Shown: one piece after another, positions 12,625 through 23,999 of the stretch
How the letters are laid out: each line of letters begins with the position of its first letter
Position numbering within the stretch: position 1 is the first letter of the stretch
Assembly: GCA_018340805.1 (NCBI GenBank)
Contig: JACMZG010001908.1
Span: 19,146,379 to 19,210,378 of the forward strand
Origin: Microvelia longipes
Lineage: Eukaryota > Arthropoda > Insecta > Hemiptera > Veliidae
Reading direction: 5' to 3'
DNA length: 64,000 nucleotides
Translations under genes and position numbers: made by a program
Notes under the pieces: generated by a model
What the model saw: only the letters and a program-made list of their open reading frames with translations
What the model was told of the DNA's origin: nothing
Databases searched by the model: none

Positions 12625-14265
12625 GTATATTCTAATGTAAAAATTATGTATACATAATTTTAACTGCTTTGATAAGTTGTAAGACTCTGATTTAACTAAA
12701 AGATTAAAAAGAATTTTTGAATCTTATCACACAATGACGGCTAAGTTTGGCGAGAACGAGACGTAGTGATAATAAAACTGCTTCGAGTGAAAGATATAAA
12801 CTTTATTTTTTATTTAAAGTGAGATACTGTTCACATTTTCCTTTAAATTAGAAAAACGACAAGAAAAAATAGGCAAGTTGTGGGTTTAGTATATCCAGTA
12901 ATAGTAAGGGGACACCTTTAGCTTTATAGCACCTATAGAAAGGTATTAAAGGGACCTGTCTCATCAGTTATCTTAACCCTTATCTCTCAAGTAATTTCAA
13001 GGGGCTCAAAAACCAACCCGAAACTATTCAACCAAACCTTTTCTTAGCCCCTCTTGGAAGGTTTCCTTTAAGTAACCCCTTTACTTATCTCGCCCTTAAA
13101 GCTTTAGTTGTGAGTAAACATGTACCATCGTACCTTTTAAAACTTTTAAGGGACCTTTTAAAAGATAAAAAGTTTGTAATTTAAAAGTTAAACCTAGAAA
13201 AGTAAAAAGTTGGCTCGTTTAGGTTATACTTTTTTTCTTTAAGATACAAGCAGTGGTTTAGCGCTTGCATTAGCAAATGTATCAAGAGAATATTACAATA
13301 GGTTGCCTATTTCGATGTAAGTTTAAAAATACCATGATTTCTCTTGATTGTCGTGAAACAATCTTTTAGCACAAAAAAGACGCTCAATTAAACTATTTCT
13401 GCTCTGTCTGCGTTCTACAAACCCAAATAAATTTAAAGGTAAATCTTAAACTAAGACTACCTTACCTTGAAGGTAAGGTAAAACTTCAAACTAGCTCAGG
13501 ATCAACGTCTTTACTCAATTCGGATCCACAGTTTGCTATAATATATATTTTTAGTTTCCACGAAGGCTCAGTGAATTCATACAAATCCTTGAAGCTTTTG
13601 TTGGTATCGAACCAACGATGCTTAATTTATCAAGATTTGTATTAGTTCAAGAGTGTGTAATAACTTGCTGTAATAACCGCTGTCTGTTAATGACCATTTT
13701 AGGTTCCATGAAAAAGTCCTTGGTAGGTTTTTTTAAAAGTCTTTTAGTTCCCTTTTAAGGAATTTCCACAGGAAAAATAAACTAATAAGAAGGGGGCTTA
13801 TATGTTTTGTTAAGTTATTAAAAGAATATAGACAGACTAACTTATAGACTTCACATAAGTATTCAATACTATATGGTCTATTACAATATAACACTATCTG
13901 ATCACTCTCGATACGTAATTGATTAAATATTTCCTTATGTAATGTAACTTATCTTGCAAAATATATAACCTTTATTGATAATAAAAATTATAAATATATA
14001 ATACATATTGTCTAAAAGAATATTAGCTCTCATTGATATTTGGACATAATAACACAAAACTGAAATATACGAAAGAATCAGACATTTATTTACTATTACG
14101 TATAGATATATTAATACACAATATTGTACTTTCTAAAAGAATATAAGAACTTATTTACCTTAAAACAAAAATACGCAAGGTATATTTCTAGTAGAGGACA
14201 TAGCATATGCCTTTATATGCTAAGTGCATTGCATGCCCTCACTACCTAGAAATCACTTCTCTTGT
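12625..14265. other. Non-coding sequence
   Basis: No gene is recognised. A perfect 11-base-arm palindrome (taccttacctt/aaggtaaggta) lies at 13458-13480. The 12.9-13.1 kb part is richer in C-containing phrases but has no coding signal. Confidence 0.45.
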
Positions 14266-14281
14266 CCTCAGATTATTAAAA

Positions 14282-14501
14282 AAAATGCCCGTTTTAGGGC
14301 CATTCGGCCCATCAGGGTATTCACCCTGCGGGAACCACCTCAGGTGGGTTGCATCTACTACACTCTAAGAATTAATTAAAGTTGGCGAAATCATTTTAAT
14401 ACAAATACTATTCATAAAATCTAAGAGCATAGCCCGGGCTGTGAACCCCGGACCTCCGGTTCCGAAATCGAACACCTTTACGATCACGGCCACGGAGGCA
14501 G
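14282..14501 (-). mobile_element. tRNA-derived SINE with perfect 16-bp target duplication
   Basis: The 220-bp insert is flanked by identical 16-bp copies of cctcagattattaaaa at 14266-14281 and 14502-14517. On the minus strand the element opens with a tRNA-like head (14432-14501) with an A-box-like tggccgtgatcg and a B-box-like ggggttcacagcc. An AT-rich body follows, then a GC-richer tail with two small hairpins (ggttcccgcagggtgaa and gggccgaatggccc), and it ends in a short T run. The head, tail and long perfect duplication define a SINE mobilised by LINE machinery. The perfect duplication argues for a fairly recent insertion. Confidence 0.85.
14432..14501 (-). repeat. tRNA-like head of the SINE
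   Basis: About 70 bases have the A-box and B-box positions of a tRNA gene and would act as an internal pol III promoter. The anticodon arm is not well formed and the segment lies within a duplicated insertion, so it is a SINE head and not a working tRNA gene. The tRNA species of origin could not be assigned. Confidence 0.7.
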
Positions 14502-14639
14502 CCTCAGATTATTAAAATCACTAAATATATACTGCAACACGTCTTCAGACTAGTTTCGCTAGTAAATTATTCTTCGATTTCTTTTTTTTTTTTTTTTTTT
14601 AAAAACGCATTCAAATCATTCAATAAATATTGAATTTAT

Positions 14640-15085
14640 ACGAATAATGATATGAAACAGCACATATGTTGGTCTTATGTATGACTGAATGTCAAATCTG
14701 CTAGAATCTCAAATCAATAGAAAAAGTTTTCCTCAAAATTTGTGCCGGTAAATGACGACTTAGGAAATTATTTTCTGAATAGTAAAGCTAGACCTAAAGA
14801 TTTATTTTTTTTACAAGTTTCGTGTCTGTAGCATAAATACGCTGGGAGCTGCGATGATAAAAGACTCACACATTTACAAACAACAACTTTGTCTAAACCA
14901 TTCAGAAAGTCTTAAACCAACTGAATCTTAATAAATACTACTAAATATTATTGAAATACTAAATATTTAAATTCCTTTTACCTTATATTTAATTCAGGTG
15001 AATTTTAAGTCCGAAATTCCGGTTTCGGAATTTTGGAAACGCAATACTTTTCCTATGCACCTACGGTATGATTAATGAGAAGTAA
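14640..15085 (-). repeat. R1 dispersed repeat copy, body only
   Basis: Read on the minus strand, this block has the R1 opening ('ataggaaaagtattgcg', 'tccgaaaccggaatt') and then the 'gctcccagcgtatttatgct' phrase. The 5S-like segment and GC-richer tail are absent, so this is a 3'-truncated copy. Confidence 0.6.
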
Positions 15086-15560
15086 AAAAAATAATAAGAT
15101 GACTCTTAATAACCACTATGGAGATTATAACAATTTAAAAAATGTTTTAGTATACATTATAAAAGTTTTTCTTCCTGGAGATTATAAAACACCACTTAAA
15201 TTGTTATTTCTTTAATAAAACAGACAATAGGATTACTCGTTCTATTAATCCAAGTTTTAATGTTAGTTTTTATGTCAAATAAAGCATTTAATTAAATAAT
15301 GCAACATTAAATTTAATTTATAAATTTTATTATTTAATCGTTAAAATGACATTAAAGGGGTGAGGAATTTAATGAAAATAAATTGAAACAACTTTTATAC
15401 CTGAGTCAAATTTTAAATATCAGACAAGTTAAAAAAACTGAGGAATAGGTAAAAAGATAAATTAAAATAACATTCCTGATTTTATTCTTTGCTATTTATT
15501 TCTTTGTATATTTTTTTTTTATTTTTTTTAAACAAACCAGTTTCGGGTTCCTAGCCTTGG

Positions 15561-16125
15561 TTGTTATGACTTCGGTCTCGTATCTAAAATAGTGATATAA
15601 AGCTTATGGGTGGTATTGACTTCGGACTCGTATCTATAATAGTGATCTAAAGCTTATGGTGTATTGGCTTCGGTCTGTATTTAAAATAGTGATCTAAAAG
15701 TTTATGGTGGTATTTGGCTTCGGTCTCGTATCTAAATAGTGATCTAAAGCTTTATGGTGGTATTGGCTTCGGTCTCGTATCTAAAATAGTGATTTAAAGC
15801 TTATGGTGGTATTAGCTTCGGTCTCGTATCTAAAATAGTGATCTAAAGCTTATGGGTGGTATTGACTTCGGACTCGTATCTATAATAGTGATCTAAAGCT
15901 TATGGTGGTATTGGCTTCGGTCTCGTATTTAAAATAGTGATCTAAAGCTTATGGTGGTATTAGCTTCGGTCCTCGTATCTAAAATAGTGATCTAAGCTAT
16001 GGTGGTATGGTTGGTCTCGTATCTAAAATCGTGATCTAAAGCTTATAGTGGTATTGGCTTCGGTCTCGTATCTAAAATAGTGATCTAAAGCTTATGGTGG
16101 TATTGGCTTTAGTCTCGCTTTGCTC
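15561..16125 (+). repeat. 49-bp minisatellite, ~11 copies
   Basis: A tandem array of the unit 'ttcggtctcgtatctaaaat' plus 'agtgatctaaagcttatggt' plus 'ggtattggc'. Successive unit starts are about 49 bases apart. Units differ by single substitutions (cggtctcg/cggactcg, ggctt/gactt) and one-base indels. Two units share the same variant pattern, which suggests local duplication of unit pairs. The array lies directly upstream of an R1 copy. Confidence 0.85.
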
Positions 16126-16169
16126 AACCTCCCATAGTTATTGGATGTTATATAACTTAAGGTTTATCA

Positions 16170-16865
16170 TGTTTTTCATCATCATATCTCCCACTGTATT
16201 TATGCTAGAAAGTTAAAACTTAAAAGAAAAATAAATCTTTAGGCCCAGTTGTGCTATCCGGAAAATATCCCTTTTCGTAATAAAAAAGAATACTAAGAGT
16301 CGTTTCAATAGCTTTTGCGGCTATTAAAAATTAATTTAGTTTTAATGTTGAATCCATTATTTATTTTTTTGTAATTAGATTTAGAGTATATTTATAATTT
16401 TTCTATGCTGTAATTTTTATTATATGTATGTACGCTTTAAAACTATTAAGTTATTGATTATATTAAAAAAATACAGAAAGTACATCTACAATTTTTGTTG
16501 GGTCATAACAGTAAACCAGTATCGAGCGATTTTAGCGCCTGAATAGGTGACCGCTGGGAATAAAATAAATATATTGAATGTCTGAGGACGAACGAATCGA
16601 GTAGTGAACTTTTCCTCGCCGATGTAGAGAGGAAAAGATCCGAGGTACCCCTTACACCATGATTTTATTGGATTATGAAAGTCAAGAAGCATCAAGTGGT
16701 CAGTGCCTGGATGGGTGACTGCTGGGAATGAAACGGGTGTATATACTATCTAAGGACGAAGTAAATCTGAAGACGCATGTACGGTATAAATTTTACGGTT
16801 AATTTTATATGCTAAGGACGAGCGAAGCGATTCCGAATAAGGAAGTATGAGCGTACCCGATTTTT
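16170..16865 (+). repeat. R1 repeat with two successive 5S-like modules
   Basis: A short R1 body (16180-16330) is followed by a 5S-like segment at 16498-16560 and its tail, which ends in 'gaggtaccccttaca'. A second 5S-like segment plus tail follows at once (16669-16729, tail to 16865). The second carries 'cagtgcctggatgggtgact' and 'gctgggaa', which closely matches the C-box part of 5S rRNA. The 5S-plus-tail part can therefore be repeated without the body. Confidence 0.7.
16669..16729 (+). repeat. 5S-rRNA-like segment, second module
   Basis: 'ggattatgaaagtcaagaag' and then 'cagtgcctggatgggtgact' and 'gctgggaa' follow the order of the internal control region of 5S rRNA. The A-box part has drifted and the C-box part is well kept. 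This is one of at least eight such segments in the window. Confidence 0.6.
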
Positions 16866-17559
16866 ATTTATTTTAGTTTAGTTTAGTAAGTATTTTAACT
16901 AGTTTTTACCAGTTAGTTTAGTTTATTTACTTAAGATTTTTTTCTGAACGACTAAAAATGTCTTTAAATGTACTTTATGAATTTTTTTTAAAAACATAGA
17001 TTAACTTTAATCCTCTTACGTCTTAATTTGCATTATAAAAGGAGACAAAATTAGCATAATCATTTCTCGAAATGAAATACATAGTTTTAAAAACTATTTT
17101 TAGCACCCAAATTTTACTCTCGGTTGTTTAAATCTAGTTATAAAGGCATATCTTCCCAAGAATTAAAACAAAAAGGATTATAAATGTATAAATTTAAACA
17201 AAGTTTAACAAGTGTTAACTACTTATAAATTTATCTTAATCTTATGTTACTAATATCTCTTATTTAAACATAAAAGCTATCTCTAGAAAGGCTATATTAT
17301 TGTCTGTAGGGGAAAAAGTAGGTTAAAAACCGACTCATTAACTTAATTTTAACTTATTCTTTCATGTCTTTGTGATATGATAATTTTTGTTGGTTTAAAG
17401 TATTTATAAGTATTATCTTAGTAGAGGTTAAACTGGGTTTTGTTATGAAAGTTGTGGTTTTTATCGAAATACCTAAAAATAATGTTTTAAGATAGTAATA
17501 TTATCTAAATTTTACCTAGGTAATATTGTTTCAAGTGGGTAATATTTTTGAATATAGTT
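16866..17559. other. AT-rich non-coding sequence
   Basis: No gene or defined repeat is visible between the R1 copy and the R-F fragment that follows. Confidence 0.45.
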
Positions 17560-17740
17560 AATGACATCCTTCATAATTCAAAACAATCGCGTTTGGGAAA
17601 TTATTGAGGTAGATTTTTGTACTAAATTTCATTTCTATCTGAGAATGTGTTCGTAAGCTTTCGTGTCCCATAGAAACGTCTAGGAACAAAATCTTGTACA
17701 TAGATACATGTATGTATGTAGAACATTACATACATATAAA
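17560..17740 (-). repeat. R-F dispersed repeat fragment
   Basis: It shares an ordered set of phrases with 42550-42690 in the same orientation: 'gatttttgtac.aa', 'gttcg', 'taggaacaaaatcttgtaca' and then an AT-rich simple stretch. On the minus strand this corresponds to the 'ggtacaaaaatcaa' region of the R-F family. It is a fragment with no coding sequence. Confidence 0.45.
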
Positions 17741-18865
17741 TATATGGCTCAATGGTTGAAGCTTGTATTGCCTCGTTATGGGTTTTTCAAAAAGACAATA
17801 CTACTTGAGGAAGGATACGAGAACTCTTATCAATGGCCTGTGGGCTTAGTGTCATGACGATACATTGGACGTCATTTTTCAATTCACATTTTAAAATATT
17901 TTTCGACTACATATTTTGTCTTAAATCAAGTGAAGTAAGTTTAATATAAGGTTTAAATATTATCTATAGGTTAAACAAACAAATTCCCGCCGGTTCTAGG
18001 TTTAACTTAAATGTTGTGCGCTGATTGGGGTTGTATCTGGTCCCCCGCCAAGGGGTGGGGAGTATCTGGTCTGAGTAGAGTAGGGTCCAGTACCATTATT
18101 ATATACCTAATGGAAATATGCACGCTGTCAAACCCCTTATCACTGTGCTATTCTACCCATGTCCTCCCTCTTGTAGTATTATATAAATTTCTTTGGAATT
18201 TTTACGTAAAATCCCCCTTTCGGTTTGTAAAATCTTAAGTTTTCTTTAATAGGATGTAAGAGAGTTAAACATATTTAGTTAGTTCATTAAATAACATTTA
18301 TTCCACCTTCCACCCATCATCTTATAAAGCGTATTAAACTTTTGTATTGTTTCCAACAAGTAAGCTAAGCGCGGAAGCTAAAATTCTCTACCTTAACATT
18401 TAACTAACATTGCTTTTCTCAAGCTTCCACACTAACTAATATAATTAAGTTTAATTGCCTTATGCTTAAAACATTTCAAGATTAAGAAAATATTCTAGTA
18501 AAGATGGGAATTCTTAAAATTTTTATTGTTTTATAATTGAATAACTTAATTTCAAAAGTTTAAATTGAATAATTTTATTATTAGGAGTGTTTAATTAACC
18601 CAAACTTAACTAGAAACATATTTTAATTGACAATTTGAAATTGTTTTATTAAATGCCATTTTGATGTCATTGCGTCGCGAGTCTACAATAATTACACACC
18701 AACTTTTCTTTAATGTTAATTAAAAATAAATAAATTTATTTCATGACAAAATTTCTTAACTGGGATTCCCTTTTATTATTATTATTGTTCTTAAATCTAC
18801 AGATATGGCAATTGATTATGAGTCTCTAGACGGAGTTATTTATCGCAAAGAAAGGTTGACAGAGT
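17741..18865. other. Non-coding sequence
   Basis: No gene recognised. An open frame at 18011-18238 has no domain and sits in a slightly GC-richer patch (ccccgccaaggggtgggg). I do not regard it as a gene. Confidence 0.45.
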
Positions 18866-18923
18866 AATAAAAAGCATCAGTCTTTCCACAAAATATTTTG
18901 TGGAGACACTGATGCTTTTTATT
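18866..18923. repeat. 58-bp spacerless palindrome
   Basis: Arms 18866-18894 and 18895-18923 are reverse complements with two mismatches and no spacer. The centre is cacaaaatattttgtg. The 'ccacaaaata' and 'ttttgtggaga' halves match the extreme end of the Penelope-like element at 57.6 and 60.9 kb, and the following 'actccacttg' also recurs beyond copy B. This suggests two facing Penelope end fragments. It would form a strong hairpin in DNA or RNA. Confidence 0.65.
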
Positions 18924-19121
18924 AAGATTTACTCCACTTGCGCTGTCTTATTCATAATTGACAGAGTGTTTAATAATAGAAACAATTTTGAACCTCAAGG
19001 TACTATTTTCATTAAAAATAGTCTCTTTGAAAAATAGACTGATAGACGAAATAGAGACAAAAGTTGGTGTGTTTAAGAAATAGGCGATTCTAGGTAATAA
19101 TTTTAGAGGGGTTTAGCCCTT

Positions 19122-19189
<68 letters not shown>

Positions 19190-19198
19190 TATATTATA

Positions 19199-19229
<31 letters not shown>

Positions 19230-20469
19230 ATATATAATATATATATTATATATTATTATATATATATATATTATCATACTGTATTTTTGAATTAGATCTA
19301 CACCAATCTTTTTGTTGTTACTATTTACCAATATTACCTTTATTGCTATTTAACTTCTTAGTAAAATTAATCTAAAAAAAGTGCATAATGTTGATTGGTA
19401 ACCTTTGATTTCTAGCTAAAATTATTAAAAGTAGGAAAAATAAAGTCATAATTTATTATTTATTGATAAAATATCTTTTCATAAAATAAAAATATTTTAT
19501 TTCGTTATTTATTTTGTTAATATATTTGAAATAAGTTAAATTTAATTTCAGTTTTATTAGCTAAAAAGGTTATATGTTTTTCTTGGGGGGCTAATTTTAA
19601 AACCGGAGGGGGGGGCTCTAGCTCCCTTTCCCCCCCACCCCCTTTGAATTGCCTATGGTATTAAAGAAAGAACAACAAAATGTTTGTACATATGTTTTAA
19701 TAAATAATAATCTACCGAATTTTAATGAGGTAAACTATTATATTAATCGATCTAATAGTTTCATTAATAGAACCTTTGCCTGGCTAGTAAATAGTCCCTA
19801 ATTCCATTCCCTACAGTCGAGATACTTTAGTTGACCATTTTTGATCATTTGAAAAAACTTAAGGGTTTTTCCAAAACTAAATATATGTTTAATTTAATTT
19901 ATCTTCATTCTAAATTATAATTTACCTGTAATGCAATATGTATAATTATAGTAAAATATAAAAAAATATGTTTTGTGAATAACTACCTTAAAATGTATTT
20001 TTAATGGTAAAAGTTAGTTAAGTAAATCTTCCCTAGGTTTAAGGTTTCATTTTTTATAATTCAATTAAAATCTGCCCAAAAAGGTGTATATAATTCACCC
20101 AAGATATAAAATCAAGTAAACGGGGAAAATAACATGGGGCTATTTTTTATTTAATAATAACAATACCTCCCTTGGTGCTAGTAAATTTAGGTTTGACCCT
20201 TCTGTTTTATATAGGCTTTCTAACAAATAATTTTCTTTAGCTTTAGATAATCATCTAAATGTAAACGTTTTTCATAAACTAAGGGTCAAGGTTTAATTAT
20301 ACACAGCCTGAGTCGTGTTAGGTCTGAAACATAAACTTTTTTAGGTTTGACCAAAGTCATATTCAGGTTTGACTTTTTAATATTCTTTTCTCACATTATA
20401 AAACTTTAATCATAATATATTCTTTATGAGTTAAGAGATTGGTTCTGTAATACTTTTTAATAAAAAAAA
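18924..20469. other. AT-rich non-coding sequence with a large (AT)n and a G/C-run cluster
   Basis: It holds an (AT)n tract at about 19119-19273 with interruptions. A cluster at 19583-19645 has a 6-G run and an 8-G run followed by C runs of 3, 7 and 5, which could form a four-stranded structure on either strand. No gene is seen. Confidence 0.5.
19119..19273. repeat. (AT)n microsatellite
   Basis: About 155 bases of nearly pure TA dinucleotides with phase breaks (taatat, ttatat). The interruptions make several internal self-complementary stretches. Confidence 0.9.
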
Positions 20470-20639
20470 AATTGTTTATCATGATAAATTTATTCATAGG
20501 TGTAATACAATAGCAAGTTTATTACAATATGTCTTACCTTATACATCTATATCTACCTCTCTCTTTACTCTTTTCATAGTTTATAGGACATTTAATTTAA
20601 AACTTTTTGTGGAAAATTATCCTAAAATAACTGACCGAA

Positions 20640-22521
20640 TCCTTCTTTTTCGAATTAACGGTCAAATAGTCGGACGTAGACTCACAGACGAGGTGTCCCT
20701 CAAGGGGCCATCTTAAGCCACTTTTATACTTAATACATACCTTTGACTTAGAACAAATTATAACCCCTCCTGTAAAAATACTTCAATTTGCTGACGACAT
20801 ACTTATATATACTATAAACAGCAAAATAAATTACATGATAACCGACCTAACTAACACCCTAAAACAAATACAAGAATGGACAAAACTTACTGGGTTAGAA
20901 CTATCCCAAGACAAATCTGAATGTTGCATCTTTACAAGACGTAACAATATCCTTCTTGATGACGAGATTCTTTTCGACAACATAAGAATAAAAAGAAAAA
21001 GAACTGTTAGATTTCTAGGACTCTACCTTGACCAAAAACTGACATGGAAAGACCATATAAATACAGTAGTCTCAAAATGTGAAAAATACCTTAACATCAT
21101 GAAAATGGTCAGCAATAAAGCATGGGGATGTGACCCAAAAACTCTTATTACATTTTATAGGGCAACAATACGGGCATGCATAGACTTTGCCTCCCCCATT
21201 TACGGTAATGCCAAACAATACTTACTTACAAAACTAGACCGTTTACAATACAGAGCTTTAAGATTATGTATGGGATATCTTAAATCCACACCAATAACAA
21301 TAATACATACTGAATGCTCAGAACCACCACTTAACATACGAAGACAATATCTGACTGACAAACACTTCATCAAATTATATTCTCAACAATCTCCTTTACT
21401 AACAACTATTGTCAATTTAAACAACAAAATAAATAATAATCATCGATACTGGCGACATAAAACACCTCCATTACATATAAATAGCTACAAATTATTACAA
21501 CCTCATCTCAACCAAAGTATATACCAACATAAATTACTCCCAATCTATCAAATTTCTTTTGACGATATCTACCAAACAATAACAATAAACATACCAAAAC
21601 TAACTTATCCGTACAACAACATAACTTTCCATGAACAACTATACAACATACATCCACAACCCACCTACTTAATATTTACCGACGGATCAAACAACAAGCA
21701 AAACTGGTTACTCATATTATGACTTACAACTAAAAATTGGACAAAGTTTTTCATGCCCACAGTACACTAACATATTTACATTAGAAAGCTTAGGAATCTT
21801 ACAATCTCTACATATATAAAAACATTACAAAATACTCAAAACAAATACACTATTGCTTGCGACAACCAAGGAATACTTACAAAACTATCCAACATTTCAC
21901 TCACTTCCAAAATAGATCACATATATATGCATACCTACAAGAAAATAAACGAACTGACCAACAGTACAAACAAATAGACTTTATATGGGTAAAATCACAC
22001 TCTGGAGTCCAGGGAAATGAACAAGCTGATCACCTTGCAAAAATCCAACAAGATCATCGAGCTATAAAATACCTGCAAGTGATCTTATATCAGTATCAAA
22101 AGAAAATGCTAGAAGACTGGAACACCAAACTCAACGAAGAACCAGAAAAGGGGAAAATTTTTAAAGAAATCATCAAGATAGTTCCCGCTAAACCTTGGTT
22201 CTGGAAATCGAGACTGTCAAGAAGAGATATTGTCTGCATAACAGATTAAGAAGTCAACATGCCAGATGCATTCAATATCACTACAAGATTGGGTTAAGCG
22301 ACTCCCCAGCATGCCACTCCTGCCCGACAATAGACGAAACAGTAGAACACATCCTACTAGACTGCACAAAATACAAGACAGAACGGACAAAATTATATCA
22401 AGATGTCAAACTTCAAGATATCCAAGACAATACTGAAAAAATCAAGACTCTGCTCTTCTCAAAATTAAAAAATATAATAAATACACTCAAATTCGTAAAT
22501 AAAATTAACTATTCCCCTTAG
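20640..22521 (+). pseudogene. LINE ORF2 remnant: RT, RNase H and zinc-knuckle C-terminus
   Basis: The product of an intact copy would reverse-transcribe the element's RNA at a nicked target. What remains starts near RINGQIVGRRLTDE. A frameshift follows, then GVPQGAILS (20692-20720), another frameshift, then LQFADDILIYT, which holds the catalytic FADD box (about 20787-20817). The longest open frame, 20835-21722, covers the RT thumb (FLGLYLDQKLTWKDHI) and reaches the first RNase H motif, LIFTDGS. After a frameshift come TLESLGI, ACDNQGI and then GNEQADHLAK (about 22014-22043), so all four RNase H acidic positions can be found. A last shift leads to a C-terminal CHSC...EHILLDC motif (about 22312-22366). 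At least four frameshifts make it dead. Confidence 0.8.
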
Positions 22522-23050
22522 CCTAAAAAAAAAAAAATCTAGAGACCAAACCTTAACAGTTAAACCCCCAAACGTAAAAAAATAATAACATAACCTTTAC
22601 ACCCAGGACCCGCGTGTCCGATCAACCTGATTGAGGTTTTTCTGTGGTTTCCCTCAATTTTACAGGCGAATGCCAGGTTGAATCATTAAAAGTCAGTCCA
22701 CAGACTGCATAGACAACCTTTTTGAAACTCTTGCAAACTACCTATACAATATAATCCTATTCAAAACACCACCAAAAATACCTTTTGACAATCCCCCCCC
22801 AAAAAAAAATAAACAAATAAATAAAAAATAAAATACCCAAACCAAAAAAGATAAAATTATCCTTGACCCAAACAAACCCCCTCACACCCCAAAAAATAAT
22901 CAAAATTTATACCACAAAAATAACAAATAAATAAATAAAATAAAGAGGCACAAATTACCCTAATCAATAAATATAATATGGCTCCGGTATACACAAAATA
23001 AATATTGTATTACTTTTGCCAATAAAGAACTTGTTTAAAAAAAAAAAAAA
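22522..23050 (+). other. LINE 3' UTR and poly(A) tail
   Basis: The region is A- and C-rich with few G on the plus strand, like the coding strand upstream. It contains an internal A run just after the stop. It ends with a poly(A) signal about 11 bases before the poly(A) tail, as expected for an mRNA-derived retrotransposon end. Confidence 0.7.
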
Positions 23051-23219
23051 TCCTAAAGCCATGTTATGAGAATGGAAAATGGTTAAACAATGGTAGTCAG
23101 CAAAAAAGATCCACATTGTACGAATGTTTCCTTCCTTTTTGACTGAGCTTCTTATGAGTGAACAAACGCATTAGGACGTCCATTAGGAATTTTAGGCGTA
23201 GTAATGGCGGACGCCTTTT

Positions 23220-23882
23220 AGGAATAGAATAATAATAAGAATAAGAAATATTTATTTGAACTAAGTTATTATAAAAATATTTATAGAATAGAATTTTAGA
23301 TTAAGATTTGCAATAATTTAAACAAATACGTTTTAAGTATGTTGTGGATGTCTATTAGAAATAAATTAGAACAGAATTGAATAGAAAAATGTATATTTGA
23401 GATTAAGAGTTACTATAATTTATTCAAATACATTTAGGGTATGGTTATGGTAGCTGTCTATGAAGAATAAAATAGAACAGAATTTAATAGAAGAATATAT
23501 ATTTTAGATTAAGATTTACAATAGTTTAAACAAATACATTTTAGGCATGGTTATGGCAGATTTCCATTTGTAATAGAATAGAACAGAATTGAAAAATTGA
23601 TAATTTAGATTAAGATTTACAATAATTAAAAAAAACATTTTAAGCATGGTTATGATGAATGTCCATAAAGAATAGAATAATCAGAATTGAATAAGAAATA
23701 CATAAGTTAGATTAAAATTTACAATAATCTAAACAAATAAATTTTAGGCATGGTTATACTGGATGTCTATTAAGAAGGGAATAAAACAGAATTGGATAGA
23801 AAATGTATATTTTAGATAAGATATTAGATAAGATATACTATAATTTTAAATAAATACACTTTGGTAAGGTTATAGTGGACGT
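23220..23882. repeat. ~110-bp tandem array, about six diverged copies
   Basis: Units begin with a 'aatagaacagaattgaatag' type phrase, then 'agattaagatttacaataat', then 'aaacaaatacattttaggca' and 'tggttatggtggatgtcc'. Starts near 23358, 23470, 23577, 23672 and 23780 give a period of 95-112 bases. The copies are diverged by point changes and small deletions. The array begins just after the LINE and ends 17 bases before a strong hairpin and a hammerhead motif. Confidence 0.8.
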
Positions 23883-23898
23883 TCATGACCACTCTGAA

Positions 23899-23938
23899 TG
23901 AGCACGAAGAGCCTTTTGAAGATGGCTCGTCGTGCTCA
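23899..23938. repeat. 40-base hairpin next to the hammerhead
   Basis: 'tgagcacga' pairs with 'tcgtgctca', and inside it 'gagcc' pairs with 'ggctc' around a 10-base loop. This gives about 14 base pairs. It lies about 60 bases upstream of the hammerhead motif and could be part of the same repeat end. Confidence 0.7.
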
Positions 23939-23999
23939 TTGAGACTCGAAGTTATTCACTGATATAACTTTATTAGTTGAGAGCTCAAGTGTTATACCG

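Larger units (their letters stand above)
20470..23050 (+). mobile_element. 5'-truncated LINE of the RNase-H-bearing I group
   Basis: This non-LTR retrotransposon keeps the C-terminal half of its ORF2 protein, a ~530-base 3' UTR with an AATAAA signal at 23021-23026 and a 14-base poly(A) tail (23037-23050). The apurinic endonuclease and the N-terminal part of the reverse transcriptase are missing. RT, then RNase H, then a CCHC-like motif is the arrangement of I-superfamily LINEs. The 5' limit is approximate, because the reading frame can be followed back to about 20475 but resembles RT only from about 20640. No target duplication was found. Confidence 0.8.

Noticed and set aside
17750..17830. 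tRNA-like sequence (ggctcaatggttgaagc)
   Set aside because: Only an A-box-like string is present, with no B box at the right distance and no tRNA fold.
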